Below, one piece after another: positions 54,801-62,694 of a stretch of DNA of 64,000 nucleotides. Source of the DNA: JAADFF01 sp013153035 (GTDB taxonomy: Bacteria > Coprothermobacterota > Coprothermobacteria > Coprothermobacterales > JAADFF01); the NCBI GenBank assembly GCA_026184435.1, contig CP046447.1; one strand, written 5' to 3'. The position numbers and the translations under genes are program-made. How positions within the stretch are numbered: the stretch's first letter is position 1; each line of letters begins with the position of its first letter. The notes beneath the pieces are model-generated. The model did no database searches, was not told the DNA's origin, and saw only the letters and a list, made by a program, of their open reading frames with translations.

Positions 54801-55172
54801 GTCAGAGGTCAAGTTTTGTCCGTTAAGGAGCAGCAGTATGTTGAGGCTGCCCGTGCTATAGGTACACCAAACAGCCGTATTATGTTTAAGCACATTCTTC
54901 CTAATGTTTCTGCTGCCATTATCGTTGCTGCCACACTCCAGGTCGGTGGTGCCATGCTATCTGAGGCCTCTCTATCCTTCTTGGGATTTGGTGTTCAGCC
55001 ACCGGCTACATCTTGGGGTCAGATGCTCCAGAACGCTACACAAATATTCCAGATACCCGGTTACATGTATCTTATTATACTTCCAGGTACACTGCTATTC
55101 CTTACGGTTCTGTCATTCAACTTCCTTGGTGATGGTCTAAGAGACGCCCTTGACCCAAGGATGAAACTCTAA
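51879..55172 (+). CDS. oppC: OppC-type permease with a giant Cys-rich extracytoplasmic insertion
   Basis: A 1097-residue permease; typical OppC/DppC are near 300. Residues 1-52 hold the normal cytoplasmic tail and helix 1. The normal core resumes at about 857 (HPLGTDDKGRDVLARLIFGG) and is complete, with the EAA loop (YVEAARAIGTPNSRIMFKHI) and end (FLGDGLRDALDPRMKL). Between them about 790 residues are inserted in the loop that faces outside. The insertion is mostly helical or coiled coil and contains a Cys cluster at about 318-395 (including CSFCQDEG and CDLCGYM). One continuous frame, no frameshift. By eye the insertion is more AT-rich than the core. It could be a docking arm for the wall-held binding protein. 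GTG start behind AAAGGGGTGA. Confidence 0.9.
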   Translation: MAENNNVKSERQEKSYSYWSMVWRRFRRHKPAVISLVLLITIFLFSFLGGLVWRIPPDETIPYRDVFKDVISRTEKLPYFNDLNKQVFSYADVSTDDKLMTLLYSAPELQKPIENGALPMAVVFDWFKNFTDDAERMAAQADKYNTNSRDMENAFSPYLAVISVIGNEINVYNQLQNSVYNLTYNGESFVDILKENPRTFDINKRKFFINALNNLITVMHSSLTFYPRKVDLPSSYADTFAKLQNKDKISEVNTLLSNIENGLQSYNEYIEKQTLYLQSLQKAFDFVDKAFSYKIEEQKAVLVEKYKKEVGFYSEKGCAFEDPCSFCQDEGAASTLCNIPEGEGCQNEVVGKLCNNDKLFNGTDNEPSACDLCGYMASKFADTTDFSQIDAMQNPCAAKIFMEAKWKGEYVEPISDIEKKIAAYENFPKIDDLKAPKNIPSLTDYDFVKSAYDEEISRINSEISYYKKIKGALKDAAQYAQAGKTTAISKRMFAEKLRELSGIDNEKDPLVKQKVYSFIKDLAFQACDLEKDCKDIVSVLSDYIDNTIRQRESVIANIKADLKEYKSTLKDLDYYRNIVNQLKQKKPFESVFNAAKPLVGDLNIMLIMKNDAFPVYKDLFAKVEQDVKQNKDKFQYDTLIVEDFKDFVNTWIKREFPLDKSYYPKFIVNLAQILIPNFDQYLEEYLTQNVPDYQSMSYEEQEKVKAIYGAEFVKSIINSPQQAEVYLFGKGAQQACNSGNMSNIAVQQLEAIYNSALVERLRDMRKELYGETSVTSNNGCPAISDLDYIYYAYNQFASFKSTVGSFTTELEFKAHTYGKLYYGYGKAWYDVAGIKGENDREALANLVEFPHLPMFSQGHPLGTDDKGRDVLARLIFGGQVSLLVGILAVVISITVGTVIGITSGFYGGWWDNLAMRFVDIMMNIPSLPLLLALSQALRKFSNFFSETLHMGAIGGAMPIALVLAIWSWMGLARLVRGQVLSVKEQQYVEAARAIGTPNSRIMFKHILPNVSAAIIVAATLQVGGAMLSEASLSFLGFGVQPPATSWGQMLQNATQIFQIPGYMYLIILPGTLLFLTVLSFNFLGDGLRDALDPRMKL

Positions 55173-55190
55173 TGAGGGGAGTGGAAAGGG

Positions 55191-56201
55191 ATGAGTGAAA
55201 CAAGAAAACCATTACTAAAAGTAAGGGACTTAAGGACATATTTCCATACAGAAGATGGAATAGTAAAGGCCGTTGATGGGGTAGACTTTGAAGTCTACCC
55301 CAACGAGACCCTTGGTATAGTTGGTGAATCTGGTTGTGGTAAGTCTGTAACATCTTATTCTGTTATGAGACTTCTTCCGGCTAGAACAGCCTTCCATCCA
55401 ACAGGTTCCATTGAGTTTTGGGATAAGGACAAAAACGAGTATGTAGATCTTCTTAAACTACCTCTAGATGAGATGAGGAAGTATAGAGGTGCCAAGATAT
55501 CTATGATCTTCCAGGAACCTATGTCTGCTCTTAACCCTCTTTTCACCATAGGTGACCAGCTAATGGAGGTTGTTCTAACTCACAGGCCGGATGTATCCAG
55601 ACAGGAGGCCCGTGAACGTGCCATTGAGATGTTGGCCAAGGTTGGTATTCCTGCACCTGAAAAACGTGTAGATGAGTATCCCCACGAGATGTCTGGTGGT
55701 ATGCGTCAGCGTGTTGTTATCGCTATGGCTCTTATGCTCAATCCTTCGCTGATTATTGCCGATGAGCCCACAACGGCCCTTGATGTTACCATTCAGGCAC
55801 AGATTCTTGAGCTCATGAAAGACCTTCAGCGTGAATTTGGTACATCATATATACTTATTACCCACAACCTTGGTGTTGTTGCCCAGTATGCACACCGTAT
55901 TGCCGTTATGTATTTGGGCAGAATTGTTGAGTATGCCGATGTTCATACGATATTCAAGAATCCGCTGCATCCGTATACCATAGGTCTGTTGAAATCCATT
56001 CCAAGACTTGATGTGGGACACCTGAAGGAGAAACTGCCTTCTATTCCCGGTACTGTTCCTAACCCAATGAATATGCCTAAAGGTTGTCGCTTCAATACCA
56101 GATGTGAAGTAGCAACGGAAGAGCTGAAGTGTTTCACCGAGGAGCCACCACTGGTTGAGGTGGAGCCCGGACACTTCGTCAGATGTTGGAAGTATGTATA
56201 A
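55191..56201 (+). CDS. oppD: oligopeptide ABC importer ATPase, OppD type
   Basis: A 336-residue ATPase. Walker A is GESGCGKS, the Q-loop is FQEP, the signature is MSGGMRQR, Walker B is LIIADEPTTALD and the His switch is THN. The C-terminal oligopeptide extension with spaced cysteines (GCRFNTRCE, CFTEEP and RCWKY) resembles the iron-sulfur or metal site seen in this ATPase family. Pairs with the following ATPase to energise import. ATG behind GGGGAGTGGAAAGG; 13 bases to the next gene. Confidence 0.96.
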   Translation: MSETRKPLLKVRDLRTYFHTEDGIVKAVDGVDFEVYPNETLGIVGESGCGKSVTSYSVMRLLPARTAFHPTGSIEFWDKDKNEYVDLLKLPLDEMRKYRGAKISMIFQEPMSALNPLFTIGDQLMEVVLTHRPDVSRQEARERAIEMLAKVGIPAPEKRVDEYPHEMSGGMRQRVVIAMALMLNPSLIIADEPTTALDVTIQAQILELMKDLQREFGTSYILITHNLGVVAQYAHRIAVMYLGRIVEYADVHTIFKNPLHPYTIGLLKSIPRLDVGHLKEKLPSIPGTVPNPMNMPKGCRFNTRCEVATEELKCFTEEPPLVEVEPGHFVRCWKYV

Positions 56202-56214
56202 GGGGGTGCGGTAG

Positions 56215-57180
56215 ATGGCTACGCCAATACTTCAGGTAAGAAACCTAAAGAAATACTTTCCTATAAGGGCAGGACTCCTTAGAAGGGTTGTCGCCCATGT
56301 TAAGGCCGTTGACGATGTCTCCTTTGATGTCTTTGACGGTACCACAGTTGGTCTTGTCGGTGAATCTGGCTCTGGTAAGACCACTGTTGGTAGAACAATA
56401 CTGAAACTTATTGAGCCAACAGCAGGTGAGATACTCTTTGAAGGGCATAATATAGCACATCTCAAGCCTTCTCAGATGCTTGAGTTTAGGAAAGAGATGC
56501 AGATGATATTCCAAGACCCATATGGTTCTCTTAACCCAAGAATGACTGTAGGTGAGATTATTGCAGAGCCTCTTGTTGTGCATACCAAGATGACTCAGAA
56601 AGAGATTGAAAAGCGTGTTTATGAACTGCTGGAGGTTGTCGGTCTGAGACCAGAATATGCCAGAAGATATCCACACGAGTTTTCTGGTGGTCAAAGACAG
56701 AGAATTGGTATAGCCCGTGCTTTGGCACTTCAGCCTAAGTTTATTGTGGCAGACGAGCCCGTTTCTGCTCTTGATGTGTCCATTCAGGCACAGGTTATCA
56801 ACCTTATGATTGAACTTCAGCAGAAGTATGGCATTTCATTCCTGTTTATTGCCCACGACCTTGCCGTTGTTAGACACATGTCTGACTATGTAGCCGTTAT
56901 GTATCTGGGCAAGATTATGGAGTACGGAAACAACTATCACATCTTTGAAGAGCCCAAACATCCATATACACAGGCCCTTCTCTCTGCTGTTCCTGTTCCT
57001 GACCCAGATTATCAGCGTGAGCGTATTATTCTACAGGGTGAAATACCATCTCCTATCAACCCACCAAAGGGTTGTCGTTTCCATACAAGGTGTCCTTATG
57101 CAACGGAGAAATGCCGTACACAGGAGCCACCACTGCGCGATATCGGTGGAGGCCACTTTGTGGCATGTCACTATGCATAA
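56215..57180 (+). CDS. oppF: oligopeptide ABC importer ATPase, OppF type
   Basis: A 321-residue ATPase. Walker A is GESGSGKT, the Q-loop is FQDPYGSLNPRM, the signature is FSGGQRQR, Walker B is FIVADEPVSALD and the His switch is AHD. The C-terminal Cys motif (GCRFHTRCPYATEKC) is present. Last gene of the oppBCDF unit, ATG after GGGGGTG, followed by a strong terminator. Confidence 0.96.
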   Translation: MATPILQVRNLKKYFPIRAGLLRRVVAHVKAVDDVSFDVFDGTTVGLVGESGSGKTTVGRTILKLIEPTAGEILFEGHNIAHLKPSQMLEFRKEMQMIFQDPYGSLNPRMTVGEIIAEPLVVHTKMTQKEIEKRVYELLEVVGLRPEYARRYPHEFSGGQRQRIGIARALALQPKFIVADEPVSALDVSIQAQVINLMIELQQKYGISFLFIAHDLAVVRHMSDYVAVMYLGKIMEYGNNYHIFEEPKHPYTQALLSAVPVPDPDYQRERIILQGEIPSPINPPKGCRFHTRCPYATEKCRTQEPPLRDIGGGHFVACHYA

Positions 57181-57207
57181 TGATATATACCCTACACCAG
57201 TATATAT

Positions 57208-57238
57208 GGGGGAGCGTGTCTCCCCCTTTTTCTTTTTT
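57208..57238 (+). terminator. Rho-independent terminator of oppBCDF
   Basis: Stem GGGGGAG (57208-57214), loop CGTGT, CTCCCCC (57220-57226), then TTTTTCTTTTTT. Confidence 0.93.
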
Positions 57239-57282
57239 GCCGTGTTAATATATAAAGCAGTTTATGTAGAGGGGTGAGATAT

Positions 57283-59475
57283 GTGGATATATATAGCACA
57301 CTGAATAAGCGTCAGCGTGAGGCGGTGCTTGCCCCCCGTGGGCCATTGCTTGTTCTTGCCGGTGCAGGTAGTGGCAAGACAAGGGTGCTGACCTACCGTT
57401 TCCTTCACTTTGTATACGATGAAGGCATAAAGCCCGACCGTATATTGGCGGTGACATTTACCAACAAGGCTGCCGATGAGATGAAAGAAAGGCTCCATAA
57501 TATGTTCCAGCAACATATGGGACTGGATATTACCCCACCATGGGTGCGAACATTCCACTCGGCATCGCTGATGATACTGAGAAGATATCTATCTTCAGAT
57601 GAGGCAAAGGATATTATTCGTAGCCATATAGAGAGACTTCTGCTAAAGGATATGAACCTCAGCTCGGATTTTACCGTTGCCGACAGAGATGATAGCCTTA
57701 TGGTAATAAAAAATATCTTCAAGGAACGCGGCTATAAGGTGAAATCTACAGGTGATGATAAGAAAGCAATGGCACGTTTTCTTGAAGATGTTTCTCTTGC
57801 CAAACGCAGGGGAATATACGATCCTGACAAGTTTGAATTGTACTATGCCCCTGATTACTGGAATCTACCTATAGGATATAGAGACCTCTTCAAGATGTAT
57901 CACTCAGAGCTATATGCGTCTGGTAGGCTTGACTTTGATGACCTGCTGGGCTTTGCCCATATGCTACTGGAAGACGAAAAGTTTGGTGCAAGGATAAGGC
58001 ATCTATTTGATGCCGTGCTTATAGATGAGTTTCAAGATGTCAACGATGTTCAGTATTCCATGGGAAAACATCTGGCAAAGGACCATGGCAATATCACAGT
58101 TGTTGGCGATGTTCAGCAATCTATATACAGCTGGCGTGGTGCCTCCCCCCAATATGTTGATGCCTTTCTCAAAGACTTTCCAGATGCCAAAGTTGTCAAG
58201 CTAGATATCAACTATCGCTCAGCCAAGAAAATAGTTTCTGTAGCCAATAGTGTATCCCAGTCTATGGCAACGAGGCACCGTTTTTCTGTTCGCTCACACT
58301 CCGATGAAGATGGCAAGGTGCAGGTTATCCCCGTTTCCGATGAATATGCCGAGGCAACCCAGATAGCGAATATGATACACTCTCTTAGCATATCTGAGGG
58401 TATTCCCTACGAGGAGATGGCAGTGCTTTATAGGGTCAATGCACAATCTCGTCACTTTGAGGAGGTACTGGGTAGATACGGTATTCCGTATGTGCTTGTT
58501 AAAGGTGTGTCATTCTATGCCCGTAAGGAGATAAAAGATATTATCTCATATCTCACGGTTATACACAATCCACGAGATAAGGTGGCATGGCAGCGTATTA
58601 TAAACACGCCTCCCCGCGGTATAGGTTCTGTTTCCCAAGATAAACTCTGGAAACACTTTGACGAGGTAGATGATATAGGTCAGCTGGCATCTGTGCTTTC
58701 TGGCAAAGGTGCAGCATCTTTTAAGAGACTATGGAGTCATATTGTTCGCTGGAGACAGATGGTAAAAGACGGCATATCCCTTGTAGAGCTGCTGAAGGAT
58801 GTACTGCAGGGCAGTGGTTATCTTGATTACCTTATAGAGGCTGGGGAGGATATGAGGCGCGAGAACATTGGTGAACTTATGAATATTATGGCTGCTTACG
58901 ATGGGGAGGGTAAGACCCTATCAGACTTTCTTGCAGAGATGGCACTGCGCACCGATCAGGATACAGCCGACGGTAGAGATGGTGTTAAGCTCATGACCAT
59001 ACATGCAGCCAAGGGTTTGGAGTTTGATGTGGTGTTTCTGGTAGGTGTTGAAGACGGGTATATGCCCTATCGCCGTGGTGGGTTTGGATGGCGAGATGTT
59101 GACGATGAAGAGGAAGAAAAGAGGCTATTTTATGTAGCTGTGACAAGACCAAGAAAGCATCTGTATGTAACATATGCCCAGTACCGCACTTTATGGGGTG
59201 ATACTGTGCCGAGAAAACCATCACCGTACATTGAGTATATAGAGTATGCCATTGATGATGAAAGTGAAGAAAACTACGATGGTGATGAAACATATAAGAT
59301 TCCTGTGGATGATGTTTCTATGCTGAAAGAAGGAGATAGAGTATATTCGGACCAGTTTGGGTATGGCAATGTTGTGAAAGTAATACCCCCGGCCAGCATA
59401 AAGGTAGAGTTTGACGATGGCACAAAGAGACGTTTTAGGCTGGGAATGGCCTCTATATACAAGGTTATTTCATAA
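57283..59475 (+). CDS. pcrA: PcrA/UvrD-type superfamily 1 DNA helicase
   Basis: A 730-residue 3'-5' helicase. The Q-motif is LNKRQREAV, Walker A is AGAGSGKT, motif II is IDEFQDVN, motif III is GDVQQSIYSWRGA and motif VI is FYVAVTRPRKHLYV. The C-terminal Tudor-like domain (GDRVYSDQFGYGNVVKV) that contacts RNA polymerase in PcrA/UvrD is present, which favours PcrA/UvrD over Rep. GTG 57283 is chosen because AGGGGTGA sits five bases upstream; GTG 57274 is inside that site. Lies alone between terminator-bounded genes, with fhs 53 bases later. Confidence 0.93.
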   Translation: MDIYSTLNKRQREAVLAPRGPLLVLAGAGSGKTRVLTYRFLHFVYDEGIKPDRILAVTFTNKAADEMKERLHNMFQQHMGLDITPPWVRTFHSASLMILRRYLSSDEAKDIIRSHIERLLLKDMNLSSDFTVADRDDSLMVIKNIFKERGYKVKSTGDDKKAMARFLEDVSLAKRRGIYDPDKFELYYAPDYWNLPIGYRDLFKMYHSELYASGRLDFDDLLGFAHMLLEDEKFGARIRHLFDAVLIDEFQDVNDVQYSMGKHLAKDHGNITVVGDVQQSIYSWRGASPQYVDAFLKDFPDAKVVKLDINYRSAKKIVSVANSVSQSMATRHRFSVRSHSDEDGKVQVIPVSDEYAEATQIANMIHSLSISEGIPYEEMAVLYRVNAQSRHFEEVLGRYGIPYVLVKGVSFYARKEIKDIISYLTVIHNPRDKVAWQRIINTPPRGIGSVSQDKLWKHFDEVDDIGQLASVLSGKGAASFKRLWSHIVRWRQMVKDGISLVELLKDVLQGSGYLDYLIEAGEDMRRENIGELMNIMAAYDGEGKTLSDFLAEMALRTDQDTADGRDGVKLMTIHAAKGLEFDVVFLVGVEDGYMPYRRGGFGWRDVDDEEEEKRLFYVAVTRPRKHLYVTYAQYRTLWGDTVPRKPSPYIEYIEYAIDDESEENYDGDETYKIPVDDVSMLKEGDRVYSDQFGYGNVVKVIPPASIKVEFDDGTKRRFRLGMASIYKVIS

Positions 59476-59528
59476 CATTTTGTGATTAAATATAAGGGGT
59501 AAATATGCAAAGAAAGGGAGGGAGAAGG

Positions 59529-61097
59529 ATGAAGGAAATTACAGAGATTGCTAAACTTATAGATGTGGAGGTGGAGCCTTACGGTAAGTATATTGGTAAG
59601 GTGCCACTAAAGTACATGGAAGAGGGTGAGCGTCGTGGTGGCCTCATTCTTGTAACCGCTATCAACCCCACTCCTGCCGGTGAGGGTAAGACAACAACAT
59701 CTATTGGCCTTGCCGATGCTTTGAGAAGGATAGGTAAGAATGCCATGCTCACACTAAGAGAACCATCACTGGGCCCATTTTTCGGTGTTAAGGGTGGTGC
59801 CACTGGTGGAGGTAAGGCAGTTGTTGAGCCAGCCCAGAAAATTAATCTGCACTTCACCGGTGATTTTCACGCTGTGACATCTGCACATAATCTCATATCT
59901 GCCATGCTTGATAATGCTCTCCACTTTGGACAGCTGGATATGCCAGCCGATGAGATTCTCTGGAAACGTGTCCTTGACATGAACGATAGGAGTCTCAGAG
60001 ACATCATTGTGGGTATTGGTAGCCACTTTGTGAGAAATACAGGCTTTGAGATTACACCTGCCTCTGAGATTATGGCTATACTCGGTCTGTCTCTCAGTCT
60101 ACAGGAGGTTAGAGAGCGTATATCTAATATACTTCTAGGCTTTGACAGAGACAAGAAACCTGTATATGTCAAGGATATCAAGGCGGAAGGTGGGGCAACA
60201 CTGCTTCTTGAAGATGCCATTAAGCCTAACCTTGTGCAAACCGGTGAAGGTACACCTGTATTTGTTCATATTGGTCCATTTGCCAACATAGCACACGGTA
60301 CAAACTCCATCATAGCCATGGAAATAGCCCTCAGAAAGGCAGATTGGGTTGTTGTTGAGGCAGGCTTTGGTAGCGACCTTGGTGCCGAGAAGTTTATTGA
60401 CATCGTTCAGAGGAAAGCCGACCTTCCATTGAAGGCCGTTGTCATTGTTGCCTCTATAAGGGCTTTGAAGTATCATGGTGGTGTTAAGAAAAAGCATCTC
60501 ACTGAGGAGAATGTAGAGGCTGTCAAGAAGGGCTTTGTCAACCTCCTTGCCCATGTTGAGAATATGCGTGCATTTGGGTATGAGCCTGTTGTAGCCGTTA
60601 ACAGGTTTGCCGGCGACAGTGATGCCGAGCTTGATGCACTGACAGGTCTTCTTGATGAGCATGGTATACAGTGGGCACTATCTGAGGTATTCGCCAAAGG
60701 TGGCGAAGGTGGCATAGCCTTAGCCGAGAAGGTAATGGAAAATGCTAAAGACATTACACCAAACTATGTATATGACCTTGAAGACCCCATTGAGGAGAAG
60801 ATTAGAAAACTGGCAAGACGTGTTTACAGGGCAGAGGATGTCTCATTCTCTGCAGAGGCCAAAAAACTTCTCAAGAGAATTAAAAAACTTGGCCTTGACA
60901 GTCTTCCCATATGCATGGCTAAAACACAGTACAGCCTTACCCATGATCCATCTATACTGGGTGTGCCGACAGAACCTTACACATTCAAAGTGTCTTCTAT
61001 TAAGATTTCTGCCGGTGCAGGTTTTATCGTTCCTATCTCTGGTGATATCATGACCATGCCCGGTCTTCCTAAGGTGCCTGAGGCTGTGAAGTTTTAA
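59529..61097 (+). CDS. fhs: formate-tetrahydrofolate ligase, shortened form
   Basis: A 522-residue enzyme that makes 10-formyl-tetrahydrofolate from formate, ATP and tetrahydrofolate. The ATP loop is PTPAGEGKTTT, followed by REPSLGPFFGVKGGATGGG, and near the end ISAGAGFIVPISGDIMTMPG. It stops soon after that motif, lacking the usual short C-terminal extension (family near 555 residues), and also has a trimmed N-terminus. ATG 59529 follows AGGGAGGGAGAAGG; an in-frame ATG at 59505 behind AAGGGGT is a real alternative and would add eight residues. Supplies one-carbon units for purines or reverse-direction formate release. Confidence 0.94.
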   Translation: MKEITEIAKLIDVEVEPYGKYIGKVPLKYMEEGERRGGLILVTAINPTPAGEGKTTTSIGLADALRRIGKNAMLTLREPSLGPFFGVKGGATGGGKAVVEPAQKINLHFTGDFHAVTSAHNLISAMLDNALHFGQLDMPADEILWKRVLDMNDRSLRDIIVGIGSHFVRNTGFEITPASEIMAILGLSLSLQEVRERISNILLGFDRDKKPVYVKDIKAEGGATLLLEDAIKPNLVQTGEGTPVFVHIGPFANIAHGTNSIIAMEIALRKADWVVVEAGFGSDLGAEKFIDIVQRKADLPLKAVVIVASIRALKYHGGVKKKHLTEENVEAVKKGFVNLLAHVENMRAFGYEPVVAVNRFAGDSDAELDALTGLLDEHGIQWALSEVFAKGGEGGIALAEKVMENAKDITPNYVYDLEDPIEEKIRKLARRVYRAEDVSFSAEAKKLLKRIKKLGLDSLPICMAKTQYSLTHDPSILGVPTEPYTFKVSSIKISAGAGFIVPISGDIMTMPGLPKVPEAVKF

Positions 61098-61131
61098 TGG
61101 CTATAAACATATAACGCACAAAATTTTGAAT

Positions 61132-61166
61132 AAGGGGTGGTAAGTTAACCGCCCCTTTTTTATTTG
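61132..61166 (+). terminator. Rho-independent terminator after fhs
   Basis: AAGGGGTGG (61132-61140) pairs with CCGCCCCTT (61149-61157) with one G-U pair, loop of eight bases, then TTTTTATTT. Confidence 0.88.
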
Positions 61167-61274
61167 GAAGTTTTCAGAAAAAGCACCAGAATTATTTGTA
61201 ATTCCTGCTATTGTGTAATATTAAGTCGTTAATTTTAACATTGTTTATGAATATGAGAATGTTATATAAGGCGT

Positions 61275-61280
61275 TATAAT
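61275..61280 (+). promoter_or_regulatory. possible -10 element of the third chemoreceptor
   Basis: TATAAT at 61275-61280, 60 bases before the ATG. No convincing -35 or flagellar-type sigma-28 pattern is seen. The rest of the 61098-61340 gap is AT-rich and holds only the fhs terminator. Confidence 0.35.
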
Positions 61281-61340
61281 AAATGTGTAGTAGGGGGAAG
61301 TTTTTTTTCCAAACAATATTACTCAGGGAGGGGTGGTGTT

Positions 61341-62546
61341 ATGAAAAAGTACACTTATAGTCTTCTTTTTGTTGGTATTTTGGTAGGTATTCTTATTGCT
61401 GTTTTGGATGTTCTTGTTCCCCAAGCTGTTGTATGGGTCGCGATTATTATTCCACCTATTACAGGGTTAATTGTTGGCATGCGTATAGATAAAATTATTA
61501 AGGAGATTTCCACTGTTGCCAAGCGTCTTAGTGACAGAGATCTCACTCATATTAAAAGATCTGATGGCTCAGAAGAGGCAATGAATCTCTATACCGCACT
61601 TGATAATATGAGACAGTCTATTGGTGTTATTAAAGATGGGGTAATCACACTGACCGATACAGCAGAACATGTCACATCCTCCCTCAATGAATTTAAGATG
61701 TCTTTCGATGAGATGGGAACCCATCTTCAAGATATAGCAGCATCGGCAGAGAATGTCTATGCTGCTGTTGAGACAATTAATGCTTCGATGGAAAATATAT
61801 CTCAGTCGGCTAATCTCTTAGCGGAAAATGCTACAGAGCTTGCCGGTGTTTATGCCAATATAAATACCATGGCAGAAGAGGGGGCTGAATCTGTTAGACA
61901 GCTTAGAGATGGTATCATCATGGGAGCCAATGCTATGTCAGAGACATCGGATATCACCGAAGAACTGAATCGACATATGGAAGAAATATATTCTATTGTC
62001 GACGAGATAAAAGATATTGCCGAACAGACTAATTTGTTGGCACTCAACGCTGCTATTGAGGCAGCAAGGGCCGGTGATGCCGGAAAAGGATTTGCTGTTG
62101 TGGCAGAAGAGATCAGAAAACTGGCAGAGAAATCTAAAGAGTCGGTAGAGCATATTAGGGATATGGTTACAAAGCTTCGTCAAAGTGCGGCTGATGCCAG
62201 TAGACAGAGTGATGAATTGTCTGCTCAGGTGAAGGCTTTAACGGAGCATGCAGAAAAAACCACAGATGAAATACTGGGTATCATAGAGCAGATAAAATCA
62301 GTATCTCAGATGACAGAGTCTTTGGCTGCTACATCTGAAGAATTATCAGCCACTGTGTCTGAGGTAAAAAGTGGTACAGACAGGGTGACACAGCAGACGG
62401 AATCTATGGCACAAGGTGCCACTCAGATAGCAGAGATAGTAACAAGGATGGAAGAAGAGCTGGAGAAGTTAGTGGAAGATAATGAAGAAATATATGCTAC
62501 TGCTGAGCGACTCAGGGCAGAGGCAGAACTTTACAAGGTTCAGTAG
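61341..62546 (+). CDS. minimal methyl-accepting chemotaxis protein
   Basis: A 401-residue receptor. Two adjacent membrane helices (about 6-23 and 28-47) leave almost no outer loop, so any signal is sensed in the membrane, in the cytoplasm or through partners. A short HAMP-like link follows, then the coiled-coil signalling domain with tip NLLALNAAIEAARAGDAGKG (about 231-250). Different lineage from the two 694-residue receptors. ATG behind GGGAGGGGTGG. Confidence 0.92.
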   Translation: MKKYTYSLLFVGILVGILIAVLDVLVPQAVVWVAIIIPPITGLIVGMRIDKIIKEISTVAKRLSDRDLTHIKRSDGSEEAMNLYTALDNMRQSIGVIKDGVITLTDTAEHVTSSLNEFKMSFDEMGTHLQDIAASAENVYAAVETINASMENISQSANLLAENATELAGVYANINTMAEEGAESVRQLRDGIIMGANAMSETSDITEELNRHMEEIYSIVDEIKDIAEQTNLLALNAAIEAARAGDAGKGFAVVAEEIRKLAEKSKESVEHIRDMVTKLRQSAADASRQSDELSAQVKALTEHAEKTTDEILGIIEQIKSVSQMTESLAATSEELSATVSEVKSGTDRVTQQTESMAQGATQIAEIVTRMEEELEKLVEDNEEIYATAERLRAEAELYKVQ

Positions 62547-62631
62547 TATTGAAGTACCATTATAAACTTTTATGGGCCTTTATATTATAATGTTGCTTGA
62601 GATGAAGAGGTAGACACTCCCTCCTCTCAAT

Positions 62632-62668
62632 GGGACCACCATGTCAGATGGTCCCTGCCCTTTTTCTT
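62632..62668 (+). terminator. hairpin terminator after the third chemoreceptor
   Basis: GGGACCA (62632-62638) pairs with TGGTCCC (62649-62655); a further CAT/ATG pairing is possible with one bulge. GCCCTTTTTCTTT follows. It lies between convergent genes. Confidence 0.7.
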
Positions 62669-62694
62669 TATATGTATGGGATAGAACGAGGTAG

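Noticed and set aside
51879..55172. The large permease could have been two genes joined by a missed stop.
   Set aside because: The frame is continuous; helix 1 and the core belong to one OppC-type permease, and no ribosome-binding site precedes the core region.
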